59,319 bases of DNA from JANMZO01 sp031383405 (GTDB lineage: Bacteria > Actinomycetota > Acidimicrobiia > Acidimicrobiales > JANYDT01), in the NCBI GenBank assembly GCA_031383405.1, contig JANMZO010000259.1, positions 1-59,319 of the forward strand, in the 5' to 3' direction. This document shows, piece by piece, positions 1 to 8,370 of this stretch. Made by a program: the position numbers and the translations under genes. Below the pieces are notes generated by a model, which had not been told where the DNA came from, did no database searches, and saw nothing but the letters and a program-made list of their open reading frames with translations. Within the stretch, counting starts at the first letter, position 1. Each line of letters opens with the position of its first letter.

Positions 1-1
1 G

Positions 2-472
2 CGCAACGGCACGACCACGCTGTTCGCCGCGTTGAACGTGCTCAACGGGATGGTTACCGGTCAATGTCTGCCACGCCACCGTAACGACGAGTTCGTCAAG
101 TTCCTGCGCCGCATCGACCGTCAAACACCCAAGGGCTTACACGTCCACCTCATTCTCGATAACCACGCCACCCACAAGCATCCCAACGCCGATGTCGAGG
201 CGTGGCTCGTCAAGCACCCCCGCTTCCACCATCACTTCACCCCAACCTCAAGCTCATGGCTCAACCTGGTCGAGCGATGGTTCCATGAGATCACCGACAA
301 AACAATCCGTCGCGGAGTGTTCCACTCGGTACCCGATCTCATCGCAGCGATCGAGCACCATCTGAACACAGGCAACACCAATCCCAAGCCATTCCAATGG
401 ACCGCCACAACCGAATCCATCCTCAAGAAAACCCGTCAAGGCCACGTCACCCCCCACACAACCACCACATAA
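2..472 (+). CDS. IS630-family transposase, C-terminal part (cut by window edge)
   Basis: The frame is open from base 2, reading R-N-G-T-T-T-L-F-A-A-L-N before the first Met at 32, so the gene starts outside the window. Seen: the IS630 DDE endonuclease signature with LILDNHATHKH (second catalytic Asp) and FTPTSSSWLNLVERWF (carrying the final catalytic Glu), then a short basic tail ending at 472. In this family the protein cuts and joins its own element, usually at TA dinucleotides. The visible part looks intact, but I could not identify the terminal inverted repeat beyond the stop codon. Whether the element is active cannot be judged because the 5' part is missing. The family call is firm. Confidence 0.88.
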   Translation, partial: RNGTTTLFAALNVLNGMVTGQCLPRHRNDEFVKFLRRIDRQTPKGLHVHLILDNHATHKHPNADVEAWLVKHPRFHHHFTPTSSSWLNLVERWFHEITDKTIRRGVFHSVPDLIAAIEHHLNTGNTNPKPFQWTATTESILKKTRQGHVTPHTTTT

Positions 473-605
473 ATAAGAGACACCACATAGATGAATTGTT
501 CCAAGGGATGCGCGCGTTCCGCGAGATGGTCCACCACGTAGAGCGCGAACACGCCCAAGATCTGTGCTTCACCGCCACTGATCTTGGAGGACCTGACATG
601 ATACC
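473..605. other. Intergenic stretch between two IS remnants
   Basis: This stretch separates the IS630 stop from the IS982-like scrap. It should contain the right end of the IS630 element, but no terminal repeat can be defined without the left end. An open frame continuing through it (including ELFQGMRAFREMV) resembles nothing I recognise. I see no promoter or intact gene. Confidence 0.3.
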
Positions 606-701
606 GACTTGGACGCGCTCGCAACCGCACTTTACGTCACCATCGACGATCTCCTAATCGACCACCACGACTGGCGCCCTGAACGACCAACTGTCGGGAT
701 C
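606..701 (+). pseudogene. Remnant of an IS982-like transposase N-terminus
   Basis: In the frame starting at 606 the DNA reads DLDALATALYVTIDDLL, then WRPERPTVGIS. This closely resembles the first 30-40 residues of IS982-family transposases of actinobacteria as I remember them. A plausible start ATG lies at 598 but in another frame, and a stop precedes the good frame at 594-596. After about 32 codons the similarity ends, at the stop of the oppositely oriented gene. So only a frameshifted 5' scrap remains. The family assignment rests on recalled similarity of a short segment and is moderately secure. Confidence 0.5.
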
Positions 702-2451
702 AGTTTTGCGTGGGCATCTCGAGGATGGTGACGGTGCCGTTGTTGCCGTCGACTTCGATCAGCGCACCATCGGGGATGATTCTTGTCGCACCGGTGATGC
801 TGACAACCGAAGGGATCCCGAGCTCGCGGCTGACGATCACCGCGTGGCTGAGCATGGCTCCGACATCGACAACGACGGCCTCCACGGGAACGAACAGCGG
901 GGTCCACGAGGGATCGGTTATAGGGGCGACAAGCACGTCGCCGGGTCCGATGTCGCGAGGGTCGGCCGGGTCGAGGACAATGCGGGCCCGACCGCGGGCG
1001 ACGCCCGGGCAGCCGGCGATACCGGTGAGTTTCTGGCCCACCGTCACATTGATCGAGGTGACGGCATCGCGGCGGGTCCACGTCTCGACCGGCGGCATCG
1101 TGCCGTTGACGATGAACGGCGGTTCCAACGTTGACAGGTATGTGCGCATAGCTCGTCGTTCGGCGATCACAGCCGAGAAGGGAATTGGGTCGGCGATGAA
1201 TGCGTCGAGTTCATCAGCCGTGACGAACCAGAGGTCGTCTGGAAGCCCACCCGAACGAGCCGCACACCGACGGCCGAGCTCGCGAGACATCAGGCGCGCT
1301 TCATGAATTGCCTGGACCACCGTGGTCTTCGCCTGTTCCCGTCCCTGGGCGAACATCGACGCCGACTCGATCAGCTCCCGTAACCGGCGACGGCCGAGCC
1401 ACGAGAGCTTTGCGTCGGCCATGGCCAACGCCCGCTCCCGATCGGCGACAAGTCTCCTGTGGCGGTCGGCCGGCGCATGGTCCGAGTCCGCCCCGCGCAT
1501 ACGGTCGACGAGCACGTACGCGAGATCGGGATCGGTTCCCCATGTCGGGCACGCGGTCTCCCACTCGTTCGGTCCGCGACAACCGTGCTCGTCTAGGAAC
1601 GACGCAAACGCCACATTGAACGCCTGAACCTCGGAGGTCGAATCGCCGGTCAGCCGCTCCTGCAAATCGTCGATCCCTGCGTCGAAGATCGCGGCAAGGG
1701 TCGCTGATTCTCGCACCATTCGACCGAGCTCCCACAGACGATCCGAGGGCGCCGCACTCGACACGTGGCCGGCGCCCGCGAGCAGGCTCGGCAACAACGA
1801 TGGATCCTTCAACTTCTTCTCACACATCTTGTTGAGAAGTGACACCGGTGCGCCAGCCTGCGTTGAGACGATGAGATGGTTGCGAAACAGTTCAGCGGTG
1901 AGCGTCATCGACCCCCGCAATGCCGCCACGAGCTCAGCGTCGGTGGCCGCGGACGCGCGCGGCAAGGTCCTCCTCCAGGATTTCACCTTGTCGATGTCAG
2001 CCCGTTGCGTCGGAAGGTCCTTCATCCGCAACGTCTTGATGCCAAAACGGATTCCGCCGAAGGCGGCACGAACGCTGCGATCCCCCTTCCTCGGCACGTG
2101 GAGGGGTGCATCGGAACTCCCCATGTACTGCCGGTCGACGTCTGCGAGGGAGGACCCCGGTACCCGCAGCGTTAGGGTCCGCGAGGCCGATAGATTCAGA
2201 TACGTGTAACCGGCGAAGCAGCCCGCCAACGCTGCGGGATCATCCTGCAGCTCGGACGCACGGATCACACCGGTGCACAACGCGCTGTCGTTGAAGGCCT
2301 TGATTGACAGCGGCCACGACATCGTGAAGCTGAGTGGGTACTGAACCTCGGGGAAGACTTCTCCGGCGTTTCCGCGCGTGTAGATCGGGAAGCGGGTCGA
2401 CGGCTTCACACCGAGGTAGGTCCCTCTTCCAACGGGTTGCCACAGCTCCAT
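700..2451 (-). CDS. PEP-utilising-enzyme mobile-domain protein lacking an ATP-grasp domain
   Basis: 583 aa. The C-terminal ~100 residues form the swivelling phosphohistidine domain of PEP synthase/PPDK/rifampin phosphotransferase proteins: GCPGVARGRARIV, then GAMLSHAVIVSRELGIPS, with the conserved His at about residue 536. The middle part has the FLDEHGCRGPNEWE stretch, like the substrate-binding domain of rifampin phosphotransferases. The N-terminus shows no ATP-grasp domain, which normally phosphorylates the His, so the reaction cannot be stated; a partner could supply that step. The ATG at 2451 lies 11 bases after the stop of the threonine dehydratase-like gene and has AGGA about 8 bases upstream, indicating co-transcription. 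Domain call is secure; substrate unknown. Confidence 0.75.
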   Translation of the reverse strand: MELWQPVGRGTYLGVKPSTRFPIYTRGNAGEVFPEVQYPLSFTMSWPLSIKAFNDSALCTGVIRASELQDDPAALAGCFAGYTYLNLSASRTLTLRVPGSSLADVDRQYMGSSDAPLHVPRKGDRSVRAAFGGIRFGIKTLRMKDLPTQRADIDKVKSWRRTLPRASAATDAELVAALRGSMTLTAELFRNHLIVSTQAGAPVSLLNKMCEKKLKDPSLLPSLLAGAGHVSSAAPSDRLWELGRMVRESATLAAIFDAGIDDLQERLTGDSTSEVQAFNVAFASFLDEHGCRGPNEWETACPTWGTDPDLAYVLVDRMRGADSDHAPADRHRRLVADRERALAMADAKLSWLGRRRLRELIESASMFAQGREQAKTTVVQAIHEARLMSRELGRRCAARSGGLPDDLWFVTADELDAFIADPIPFSAVIAERRAMRTYLSTLEPPFIVNGTMPPVETWTRRDAVTSINVTVGQKLTGIAGCPGVARGRARIVLDPADPRDIGPGDVLVAPITDPSWTPLFVPVEAVVVDVGAMLSHAVIVSRELGIPSVVSITGATRIIPDGALIEVDGNNGTVTILEMPTQN

Positions 2452-2462
2452 GTTGAACAGTC

Positions 2463-3467
2463 CTAGTCTTCCGTGAGGTACTGATAGTAGGTATGCATAT
2501 CAATGTTCGAGCCGCATACGATCAGACCGACATGCTTCCCGGCGAGGCGGTCACGCAAGGGGCCCACCAACGCCCCGAGCGCAGCGGCACCCGCCGGTTC
2601 AACGGCCATCTTGGCGTCAAGGAACGTCAGCCGCATGGCAGCGCGCAGTTGTGCGTCGTTGACCAGCACAAGGTCGTCGACGTTGGCTTTCGCCAACGCA
2701 AAGGTGAACGGCAGCGCATACGGCGCCCCGAGACTGTCGGCGATCGTCGCGACCTTTTCGATCGATCGGGGTTCACCGGCTGCGAAGCTGCGGTGCATCG
2801 AGTCGGCGCCTTCCGGCTCGACTCCGAACACCTGGCAGTTCGGGTTGGCGAGCTTCACCGCAGCGCTGACTCCACCGATCAGCCCACCACCGCCGATGGG
2901 GACGATCACGGCATCCAGCGACGGCACCTGTTCGAGAAACTCAAGACCGAGCGTCGCCGTCCCTAGCGCGGTCGACCGACCTTCGAACGGGTGGACCAGG
3001 GTGCGGCCCTCCTTGGCTACCAGCTCATCAGCCATCGCAAACGCCTCGTGCGCCGAGCCCGCCATCACGATCTCTGCACCGAAACTGTTGGCCAACTCCA
3101 ACCGGCGGGGATTGGCGGTGTTGATCATCATGATCTTCGCCGGCACCCCGGCCATCTGAGCCGCCCACGCAGCGGCGATCGCATGGTTGCCGGCGCTGAC
3201 CGCGGTGATCCCGCGCTCACGCTGCTCGGGAGTCAGCCGCATCATGTTCACCAGCGCTCCCCGGGCCTTGAAGCTCCCGGTGCGTTGCAGCAACTCCAAC
3301 TTCGCGGTGACCCGCGTGCCCGGGGCCAGCAGAGTCGGAAGTTCCCGCCCCGGCCAGGTGACGGCCGGCGTGACGAGAACATGCGCGTCGATCAGCGCCT
3401 GCGCCGCCCGTATCTCGTCGAGCGTGAGAGGTTCGAACGTGGGCCGTATCGTCGCTTCGTTGGGCAC
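2463..3467 (-). CDS. Threonine/serine dehydratase-like PLP enzyme
   Basis: 334 aa, PLP fold type II. Seen: GSFKARGA with the PLP-binding Lys at about residue 67, the SAGNH loop at 91-95, and the phosphate-cradling GGGGLIGG at 192-199. It lacks the C-terminal ACT-like regulatory domain of biosynthetic IlvA, so it resembles the short catabolic threonine dehydratases, which deaminate threonine or serine to the 2-oxo acid and ammonia. Related short enzymes act on threo-3-hydroxyaspartate or racemise serine, and sequence alone does not separate these. It is the first gene of a two-gene minus-strand unit with the PEP-domain gene. Strong dyad symmetry at 3505-3551 lies about 40 bases upstream of its start and may control it. 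Confidence 0.85.
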   Translation of the reverse strand: MPNEATIRPTFEPLTLDEIRAAQALIDAHVLVTPAVTWPGRELPTLLAPGTRVTAKLELLQRTGSFKARGALVNMMRLTPEQRERGITAVSAGNHAIAAAWAAQMAGVPAKIMMINTANPRRLELANSFGAEIVMAGSAHEAFAMADELVAKEGRTLVHPFEGRSTALGTATLGLEFLEQVPSLDAVIVPIGGGGLIGGVSAAVKLANPNCQVFGVEPEGADSMHRSFAAGEPRSIEKVATIADSLGAPYALPFTFALAKANVDDLVLVNDAQLRAAMRLTFLDAKMAVEPAGAAALGALVGPLRDRLAGKHVGLIVCGSNIDMHTYYQYLTED

Positions 3468-3486
3468 ATCGGAACTGTAGACCGCA

Positions 3487-3502
3487 CGTGCTCGGAAGCA
3501 CG
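3487..3502. repeat. Short hairpin upstream of the threonine dehydratase-like gene
   Basis: CGTGCT, loop CGGA, AGCACG: a perfect 6-bp stem lying between the dehydratase start codon (3467) and the larger dyad at 3505-3551. It could be a leader hairpin on the minus strand. Role unknown. Confidence 0.4.
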
Positions 3503-3504
3503 CT

Positions 3505-3551
3505 CGGTTTGAAGAGTAGGTGTGAACTATTCACAGGTATACTTCAAACCG
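3505..3551. promoter_or_regulatory. Two-tier dyad symmetry, candidate operator
   Basis: The outer arms CGGTTTGAAG (3505-3514) and CTTCAAACCG (3542-3551) are perfectly complementary. The inner arms TGTGAA (3521-3526) and TTCACA (3530-3535) are too. Both pairs share one centre at 3528. It lies downstream of the lhr stop (3574) and 38 bases upstream of the dehydratase start. The minus strand shows no T-run, so a simple terminator is unlikely. An operator or structured leader fits better. The symmetry is seen; the function is inferred. Confidence 0.5.
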
Positions 3552-3573
3552 CCGGCTGGCCGGCTGGCTTCGC

Positions 3574-6500
3574 CTACGCGTACTTGGCGAGACCCTTCGG
3601 GGTCGGCACGAAGCCGTGCTGTTTGAGCAGCGGCACGAGTTCTGCGGGCAGGGTCTCCAGTACGAGCCGCTTGAAACGACTGTGGCCGTTGCGCTCTTCG
3701 CCCGTGCCGACCATTGCCGTGAGGGCCTTCACCACAGCCGGTTCCCAGGTGCCGTCGAAATCTCGGAGCGCCACGAGGCTCTTTCCGCCCTTTTCGATGT
3801 AGAGACTCGGCAAGCCGTCGGCCAACAACACGTAGGCACCTGCCGCGCGCTGCGGTCCCTTGACCGGCCAGGGGAGCGCTACACCATAAGCATTGGCTGG
3901 ATCGGTCGCCGCGACGGCAACGACCTCGGGCTCAATCGGAGCCTCGCGAAACGCCCGCAGCCGATCGACTGCACCGGGCACAGCGAACTGCGCACCACCG
4001 AGGCCGGCGACGAAGTACCCGCGGCGAACCTGGCCGCCTTCCTCAAGAATCTTGAGCAACGGGTACATGCCGGAAAACCCGCCGGGAATGCCCTCAGCCC
4101 TGATCGCTTCGCGGGTGAGCACGCCATATCGTTCGAGCAGGGTCACCGCGACGGCGTGCGCCCGGGCCGTCGCGTCGGCCCGTTCCGCAGCGAGCCGGTC
4201 ACGCTTCGATAGCTCGGTGGCGTCGCCGGGTAGAAGGCCGAGTTCGCGTGAGACCAGCGACCAGCGGCCCTGCGCCTTGGGTGGACCGAGTGCCGTAAGG
4301 CTGGCCAGGCGGGGTCGACCGGCGCGCCTCGTGGCAGACGTGGGAGCGGTTGATCGGCGCTTTGGCGACAGCGCCCGCACCGCGTTGAACGAATCGTTGG
4401 TTGCTTCACCGGCCCATACGAGATCCCACAGGGCCGCGATCGTCGCCAAGTCGTTGGACCCTTGAAGTTCACGGAAGAAACACGCTCCGCGACCCGCGAG
4501 AATCTCGCGTAGGCGCTCGTGCTCGGCATCAGCGGGACGATCGGCATGACCGATTTCCCGGGGCCGGGGGGCGAGAAGCGCGGCGGAGGCGCGATGGAAC
4601 AGCATGACCTTGCCGTCGTCGTTGGCCAACGATCCCGCTCCCAACCAGACAATGTCGCCGGAGGACAGCAGTTCATCGAGCATGCGCGGCGAGTACCGCG
4701 GTAGACGCGCCGGCAGTATGTCGCGCTCGAGCACGCTCGCGGCGAGCGGGTAACCCTGAAGCTGCCCGACGATCTCATAAAGGCGATCGACCCCGCCACC
4801 GATCACCGCACTTCCGATGCCATGCCAATCGGGGAGGAAGCGGGCGAGCGCGTCGGTCGAGGTGGGCTCGATCTCCTTGCGCATGAAGGCCAGGGAACGT
4901 TGCCGAAGCGACCGCATGACCTCGACGTCACACCACTCGCGGTGGGCACCATCGGGCCGGAATGCCCCACTGAGGAGAGCGCCGATCTCAACCCGTCGTT
5001 TCAGACAGCCTTCGGCTTCTTCGGCCACCACTCCGAAGCGAGCCGCCGCTTCCTCGGTGGTAAACGGACCACGGGTTCGGGAGTAGCGCACAACGAGCGA
5101 GCCGAGGGGACCGGCCGGATCGAAGGGGTCCCTCGGGTTACCGGCCGTCCACTCCAAAAACGTCGACGGGAGGCCCGGGGGGATGTGCACACCGAGAGCC
5201 TCACGGTACCGGCCCGCGTCTTCGGCCGCTATGTAACGGTCCTGATTGGCCACGCGTACCAGGGTGACCCGGCGTTCACGTACGAGCTGATCGACCGCGT
5301 CGGTGACCTTCAGCTCGGTGCGATCGCACCGCTCCAGCAGTTCGTCTTGCGAGAGGTCACCGAGTCGACGAAGAAGGTCGTGGACGGAGTCGACGCTGCG
5401 AGCATGACGACGGGGGTCGAGACACTGCAACTCCGCCTCCACGGCAGCGATGGCCCGGGGGTCAAGAAGCTCACGCAGTTCATCGGAGCCGAGCAGTTCG
5501 GCGAGCATGTCACGGTCGAGCGCAAGTGCGGCAGCGCGGCGCTCAGCAAGCGGTGCGTCGCCGTCGTACATGAAGTTCGCGATGTAACCGAACGCCAGCG
5601 ACGAGGCGAACGGTGACGGATGGGCCATGTCGAGACTGACCACGCGCACCTTGCGCGACTGCACCCCGCGGAGCACGGTCTTCAGCGAGGCGACGTCGAA
5701 CGAATCGCGTAGACACTCGCGGTACGTTTCGAGCAGAATCGGAAAGCTGCCGTAGCGACTGGCAACCGCTAACAGGTTCGCCGACTTTTGTCGTTGCTTC
5801 CACAGCGGGGTGCGGGAGCCCGGTCTGCGTCGGGGCAGAAGCAGAGAACGGGCGGCGTTCTCCCGGAAGCGGGCGGCGAACAACGCGGAGTTGCCGACCT
5901 CACTCATCACCAGCTCGTCGAGCTCTTCGGGATCGATGAGCACATAGTCGGATGGCGGTGCTTCATCGGCCTCGGGTAGCCGGACGATGATGCCGTCGTC
6001 GCTCCATATCGCCCGCGCATCCATGTCGAGCCGGTTGCGGACCTTCGACTCGATCGCCATGGCCCAGGGAGCATGGACCTGTGCGCCGAAGGGTGAGAGC
6101 AGACAAAGCTGCCAGTCGCCCAACTCGTCGCGGAAGCGCTGAATCACGATTTGTCGGTCGGTGGGGAGCGCTCCCCCGGTCGCTTGCTTCTCGTCTTCAA
6201 TGTACGCGCGCAGATTTTTTCGGGCGAGCTGATCGAGTGAGTAGGTGTTCTCGAGCGTGTCTTCCGACATCTGGTCGACGGTGCGCACGAACTCACCGAT
6301 CGCGACACCCAGTTCGTAGGGTCGGCCGATCTTGTCGCCGTGCCAGAACGGCATCTTGCCCGGCACACCCGGCGCAGGTGTGACCACGACGCGGTCGGGC
6401 GTGATGTCTTCGATCCGCCAGGTCGACGCGCCCAGGAGAAATGTCTCCCCAACCCGGCTCTCGAAGACCATTTCCTCATCGAGCTCACCGACTTTCGTCC

Positions 6501-8181
6501 CCTCGGGAGTCGTGACGCTGTAGAGGCCACGATCAGGAATCGTTCCACCACTGGTGACGGCAAGCAGCCGGGCGCCCGGGCGGGCCGTGAGTTTTCCGGT
6601 GATACGGTCCCACGTGAGACGGGGCCGGAGCTCGGCGAACTCATCGCTTGGATAGCGGCCGCTGAGAAGGTCGAGCAGGCCGGTGATCACGTCGTCGGAG
6701 ATATCGGTGAAGGGGTAGGCCCCGCGTGCCATCGCCGTGACCTCAACGACAGACGAGCCGGCCTCGTTGGACGCGACAAGGGCCACGATCTGTTGACAGA
6801 GTACGTCGATCGGGTTGCGGGGCACGCGCGTCTCTTCGACCAAACCCTCGACCATACGGCGGGCCACGACCGCAGTGCTCACCAGATCACCGCGGAACTT
6901 CGGGAACATCCGACCCCGGCTCGGTTCACCGACCTGGTGACCGGCCCGACCGATCCGCTGCAGGCCGCTCGCCACGCTCGACGGCGCCTCGACCTGGATC
7001 ACGAGGTCGATCGCACCCATGTCGATACCGAGTTCCAGGCTGCTCGTGGCCACCAGTGCCGGAAGCTTGCCAGCCTTGAGCGACTCTTCGATTTCGAGCC
7101 GTTGCTCCCGCGCGATCGAACCGTGGTGCGATCGAACCAGCTCCTCGCCCGCCAACTCGTTGAGTTGCGCGGCGAGGCGCTCCGACAATCGGCGGGAGTT
7201 GACGAAGATCAGCGTGCTCGTATGCGCGCGTATTAATTCGAGAAGACGAGGATAGATGGCTGGCCAGATCGAACTGCGTTGCTCCGGGGAGCCAGCGGCG
7301 GCTCCGAGCATCACGGGTTCACCGTTGGCATCGAGCACCGGCTTGCCCAACTCGGCCATGTCGTCGACCGGCACGATGATCTGCAGGTCCAGGGTCTTGC
7401 GAATCCCCGTGTCGACGACCGCCACCGGGCGAGCGCGCCACTGCCCGGTCAACGGATCAACCTCGCGTCCACCGAGGTAGCGGGCCACCTCGTCGAGCGG
7501 GCGCTGCGTCGCCGACAGCCCGATGCGCTGCGGAGATTGATTGCCACCGGCGGCAACGACGGCTTCAAGTCGCTCCAGCGAAAGCGCCAGATGGGCGCCG
7601 CGCTTCGTCGGCGCAAGCGCGTGGATCTCGTCGATGATGATCGCCTCGACGTTGGCCAGAATGCTCCGGGCCTGCGATGTCAGGATGAGATAGAGCGACT
7701 CGGGCGTGGTAACGAGAATGTCGGGTGGATTCTTGGCCAGTTGGCGGCGCTCGGCCGCCGGAGTGTCGCCGGTTCGACTGGCCACACGCACATCGGGCAC
7801 CGGCAGATCCTGCCTTGCTGCTTCTCGGGCGATCCCGACCAACGGGGCCCGGAGGTTACGTTCAACATCGTAGATCAGGGCCTTCAACGGCGAAACGTAG
7901 AGAACCCGGACACCGGCCCTCTCCGTTGGTTTCGCGTGCAAACGGTCGAGCGCCCAGAGGAAGGCGGCGAGCGTCTTGCCGGACCCGGTCGGGGCCAGGA
8001 CCAGGGTGTGACTTCCCGACGCGATAGCCGCCCAGCCGAGTTTCTGGGCCGGAGTGGGGGCGTCGAATGTGCGCTCGAACCAGGCCCTCGTGATGGTCGA
8101 GAATTGCCCCAACGCATCAGCCGAGGGCGCGGCCGACTCCCCCGTTGGAGGAGTCTCGGGAGCTTTGCTACGAAGAGCCAC
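3574..8181 (-). CDS. lhr: Lhr-type large ATP-dependent helicase
   Basis: 1535 aa, close to the ~1500 aa of full-length Lhr from E. coli and mycobacteria. The N-terminal superfamily 2 core shows Q-motif-like PTPAQ, Walker A APTGSGKT (about 63-70), VSPLKALIYDVERNL, DEIH (184-187) and GLSATQRPL (222-229). Domain 2 has the RIGRAGHQ motif. The long C-terminal half matches the Lhr-CTD, so this is the full form, not the Lhr-core-only form. Family members are 3'-5' translocases that unwind DNA and RNA:DNA hybrids and are damage-induced in mycobacteria. The start is GTG at 8181, with only a weak ribosome site. I saw no LexA-type box upstream. Neighbours do not add to the function. Confidence 0.93.
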   Translation of the reverse strand: MALRSKAPETPPTGESAAPSADALGQFSTITRAWFERTFDAPTPAQKLGWAAIASGSHTLVLAPTGSGKTLAAFLWALDRLHAKPTERAGVRVLYVSPLKALIYDVERNLRAPLVGIAREAARQDLPVPDVRVASRTGDTPAAERRQLAKNPPDILVTTPESLYLILTSQARSILANVEAIIIDEIHALAPTKRGAHLALSLERLEAVVAAGGNQSPQRIGLSATQRPLDEVARYLGGREVDPLTGQWRARPVAVVDTGIRKTLDLQIIVPVDDMAELGKPVLDANGEPVMLGAAAGSPEQRSSIWPAIYPRLLELIRAHTSTLIFVNSRRLSERLAAQLNELAGEELVRSHHGSIAREQRLEIEESLKAGKLPALVATSSLELGIDMGAIDLVIQVEAPSSVASGLQRIGRAGHQVGEPSRGRMFPKFRGDLVSTAVVARRMVEGLVEETRVPRNPIDVLCQQIVALVASNEAGSSVVEVTAMARGAYPFTDISDDVITGLLDLLSGRYPSDEFAELRPRLTWDRITGKLTARPGARLLAVTSGGTIPDRGLYSVTTPEGTKVGELDEEMVFESRVGETFLLGASTWRIEDITPDRVVVTPAPGVPGKMPFWHGDKIGRPYELGVAIGEFVRTVDQMSEDTLENTYSLDQLARKNLRAYIEDEKQATGGALPTDRQIVIQRFRDELGDWQLCLLSPFGAQVHAPWAMAIESKVRNRLDMDARAIWSDDGIIVRLPEADEAPPSDYVLIDPEELDELVMSEVGNSALFAARFRENAARSLLLPRRRPGSRTPLWKQRQKSANLLAVASRYGSFPILLETYRECLRDSFDVASLKTVLRGVQSRKVRVVSLDMAHPSPFASSLAFGYIANFMYDGDAPLAERRAAALALDRDMLAELLGSDELRELLDPRAIAAVEAELQCLDPRRHARSVDSVHDLLRRLGDLSQDELLERCDRTELKVTDAVDQLVRERRVTLVRVANQDRYIAAEDAGRYREALGVHIPPGLPSTFLEWTAGNPRDPFDPAGPLGSLVVRYSRTRGPFTTEEAAARFGVVAEEAEGCLKRRVEIGALLSGAFRPDGAHREWCDVEVMRSLRQRSLAFMRKEIEPTSTDALARFLPDWHGIGSAVIGGGVDRLYEIVGQLQGYPLAASVLERDILPARLPRYSPRMLDELLSSGDIVWLGAGSLANDDGKVMLFHRASAALLAPRPREIGHADRPADAEHERLREILAGRGACFFRELQGSNDLATIAALWDLVWAGEATNDSFNAVRALSPKRRSTAPTSATRRAGRPRLASLTALGPPKAQGRWSLVSRELGLLPGDATELSKRDRLAAERADATARAHAVAVTLLERYGVLTREAIRAEGIPGGFSGMYPLLKILEEGGQVRRGYFVAGLGGAQFAVPGAVDRLRAFREAPIEPEVVAVAATDPANAYGVALPWPVKGPQRAAGAYVLLADGLPSLYIEKGGKSLVALRDFDGTWEPAVVKALTAMVGTGEERNGHSRFKRLVLETLPAELVPLLKQHGFVPTPKGLAKYA

Positions 8182-8234
8182 ACCCAGAGGCTACGCAACC
8201 CGGTATGACAGCGCGCTCGCCCAACCCGACGACC

Positions 8235-8299
8235 TCCGGAACCCAACTCGGCAGAATTCATCGGCAGCCGGTCGATTTTGGGGCGAGTTGGGGACCGGA
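8235..8299. repeat. Long imperfect inverted repeat
   Basis: Arms 8235-8250 (TCCGGAACCCAACTCG) and 8284-8299 (CGAGTTGGGGACCGGA) pair at 14 of 16 positions around a 33-base loop. It sits between the lycopene cyclase stop (8371) and the lhr start (8181), so on the minus strand it could act as a transcription barrier or as part of the lhr leader. There is no T-tract. Confidence 0.45.
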
Positions 8300-8370
8300 A
8301 GGCAGAAGTCGGGTTCTGTCCGTGGCTCACCGAACCATCTGCCGGCCACTTCCCGGTCCTGCGGCTCCTC

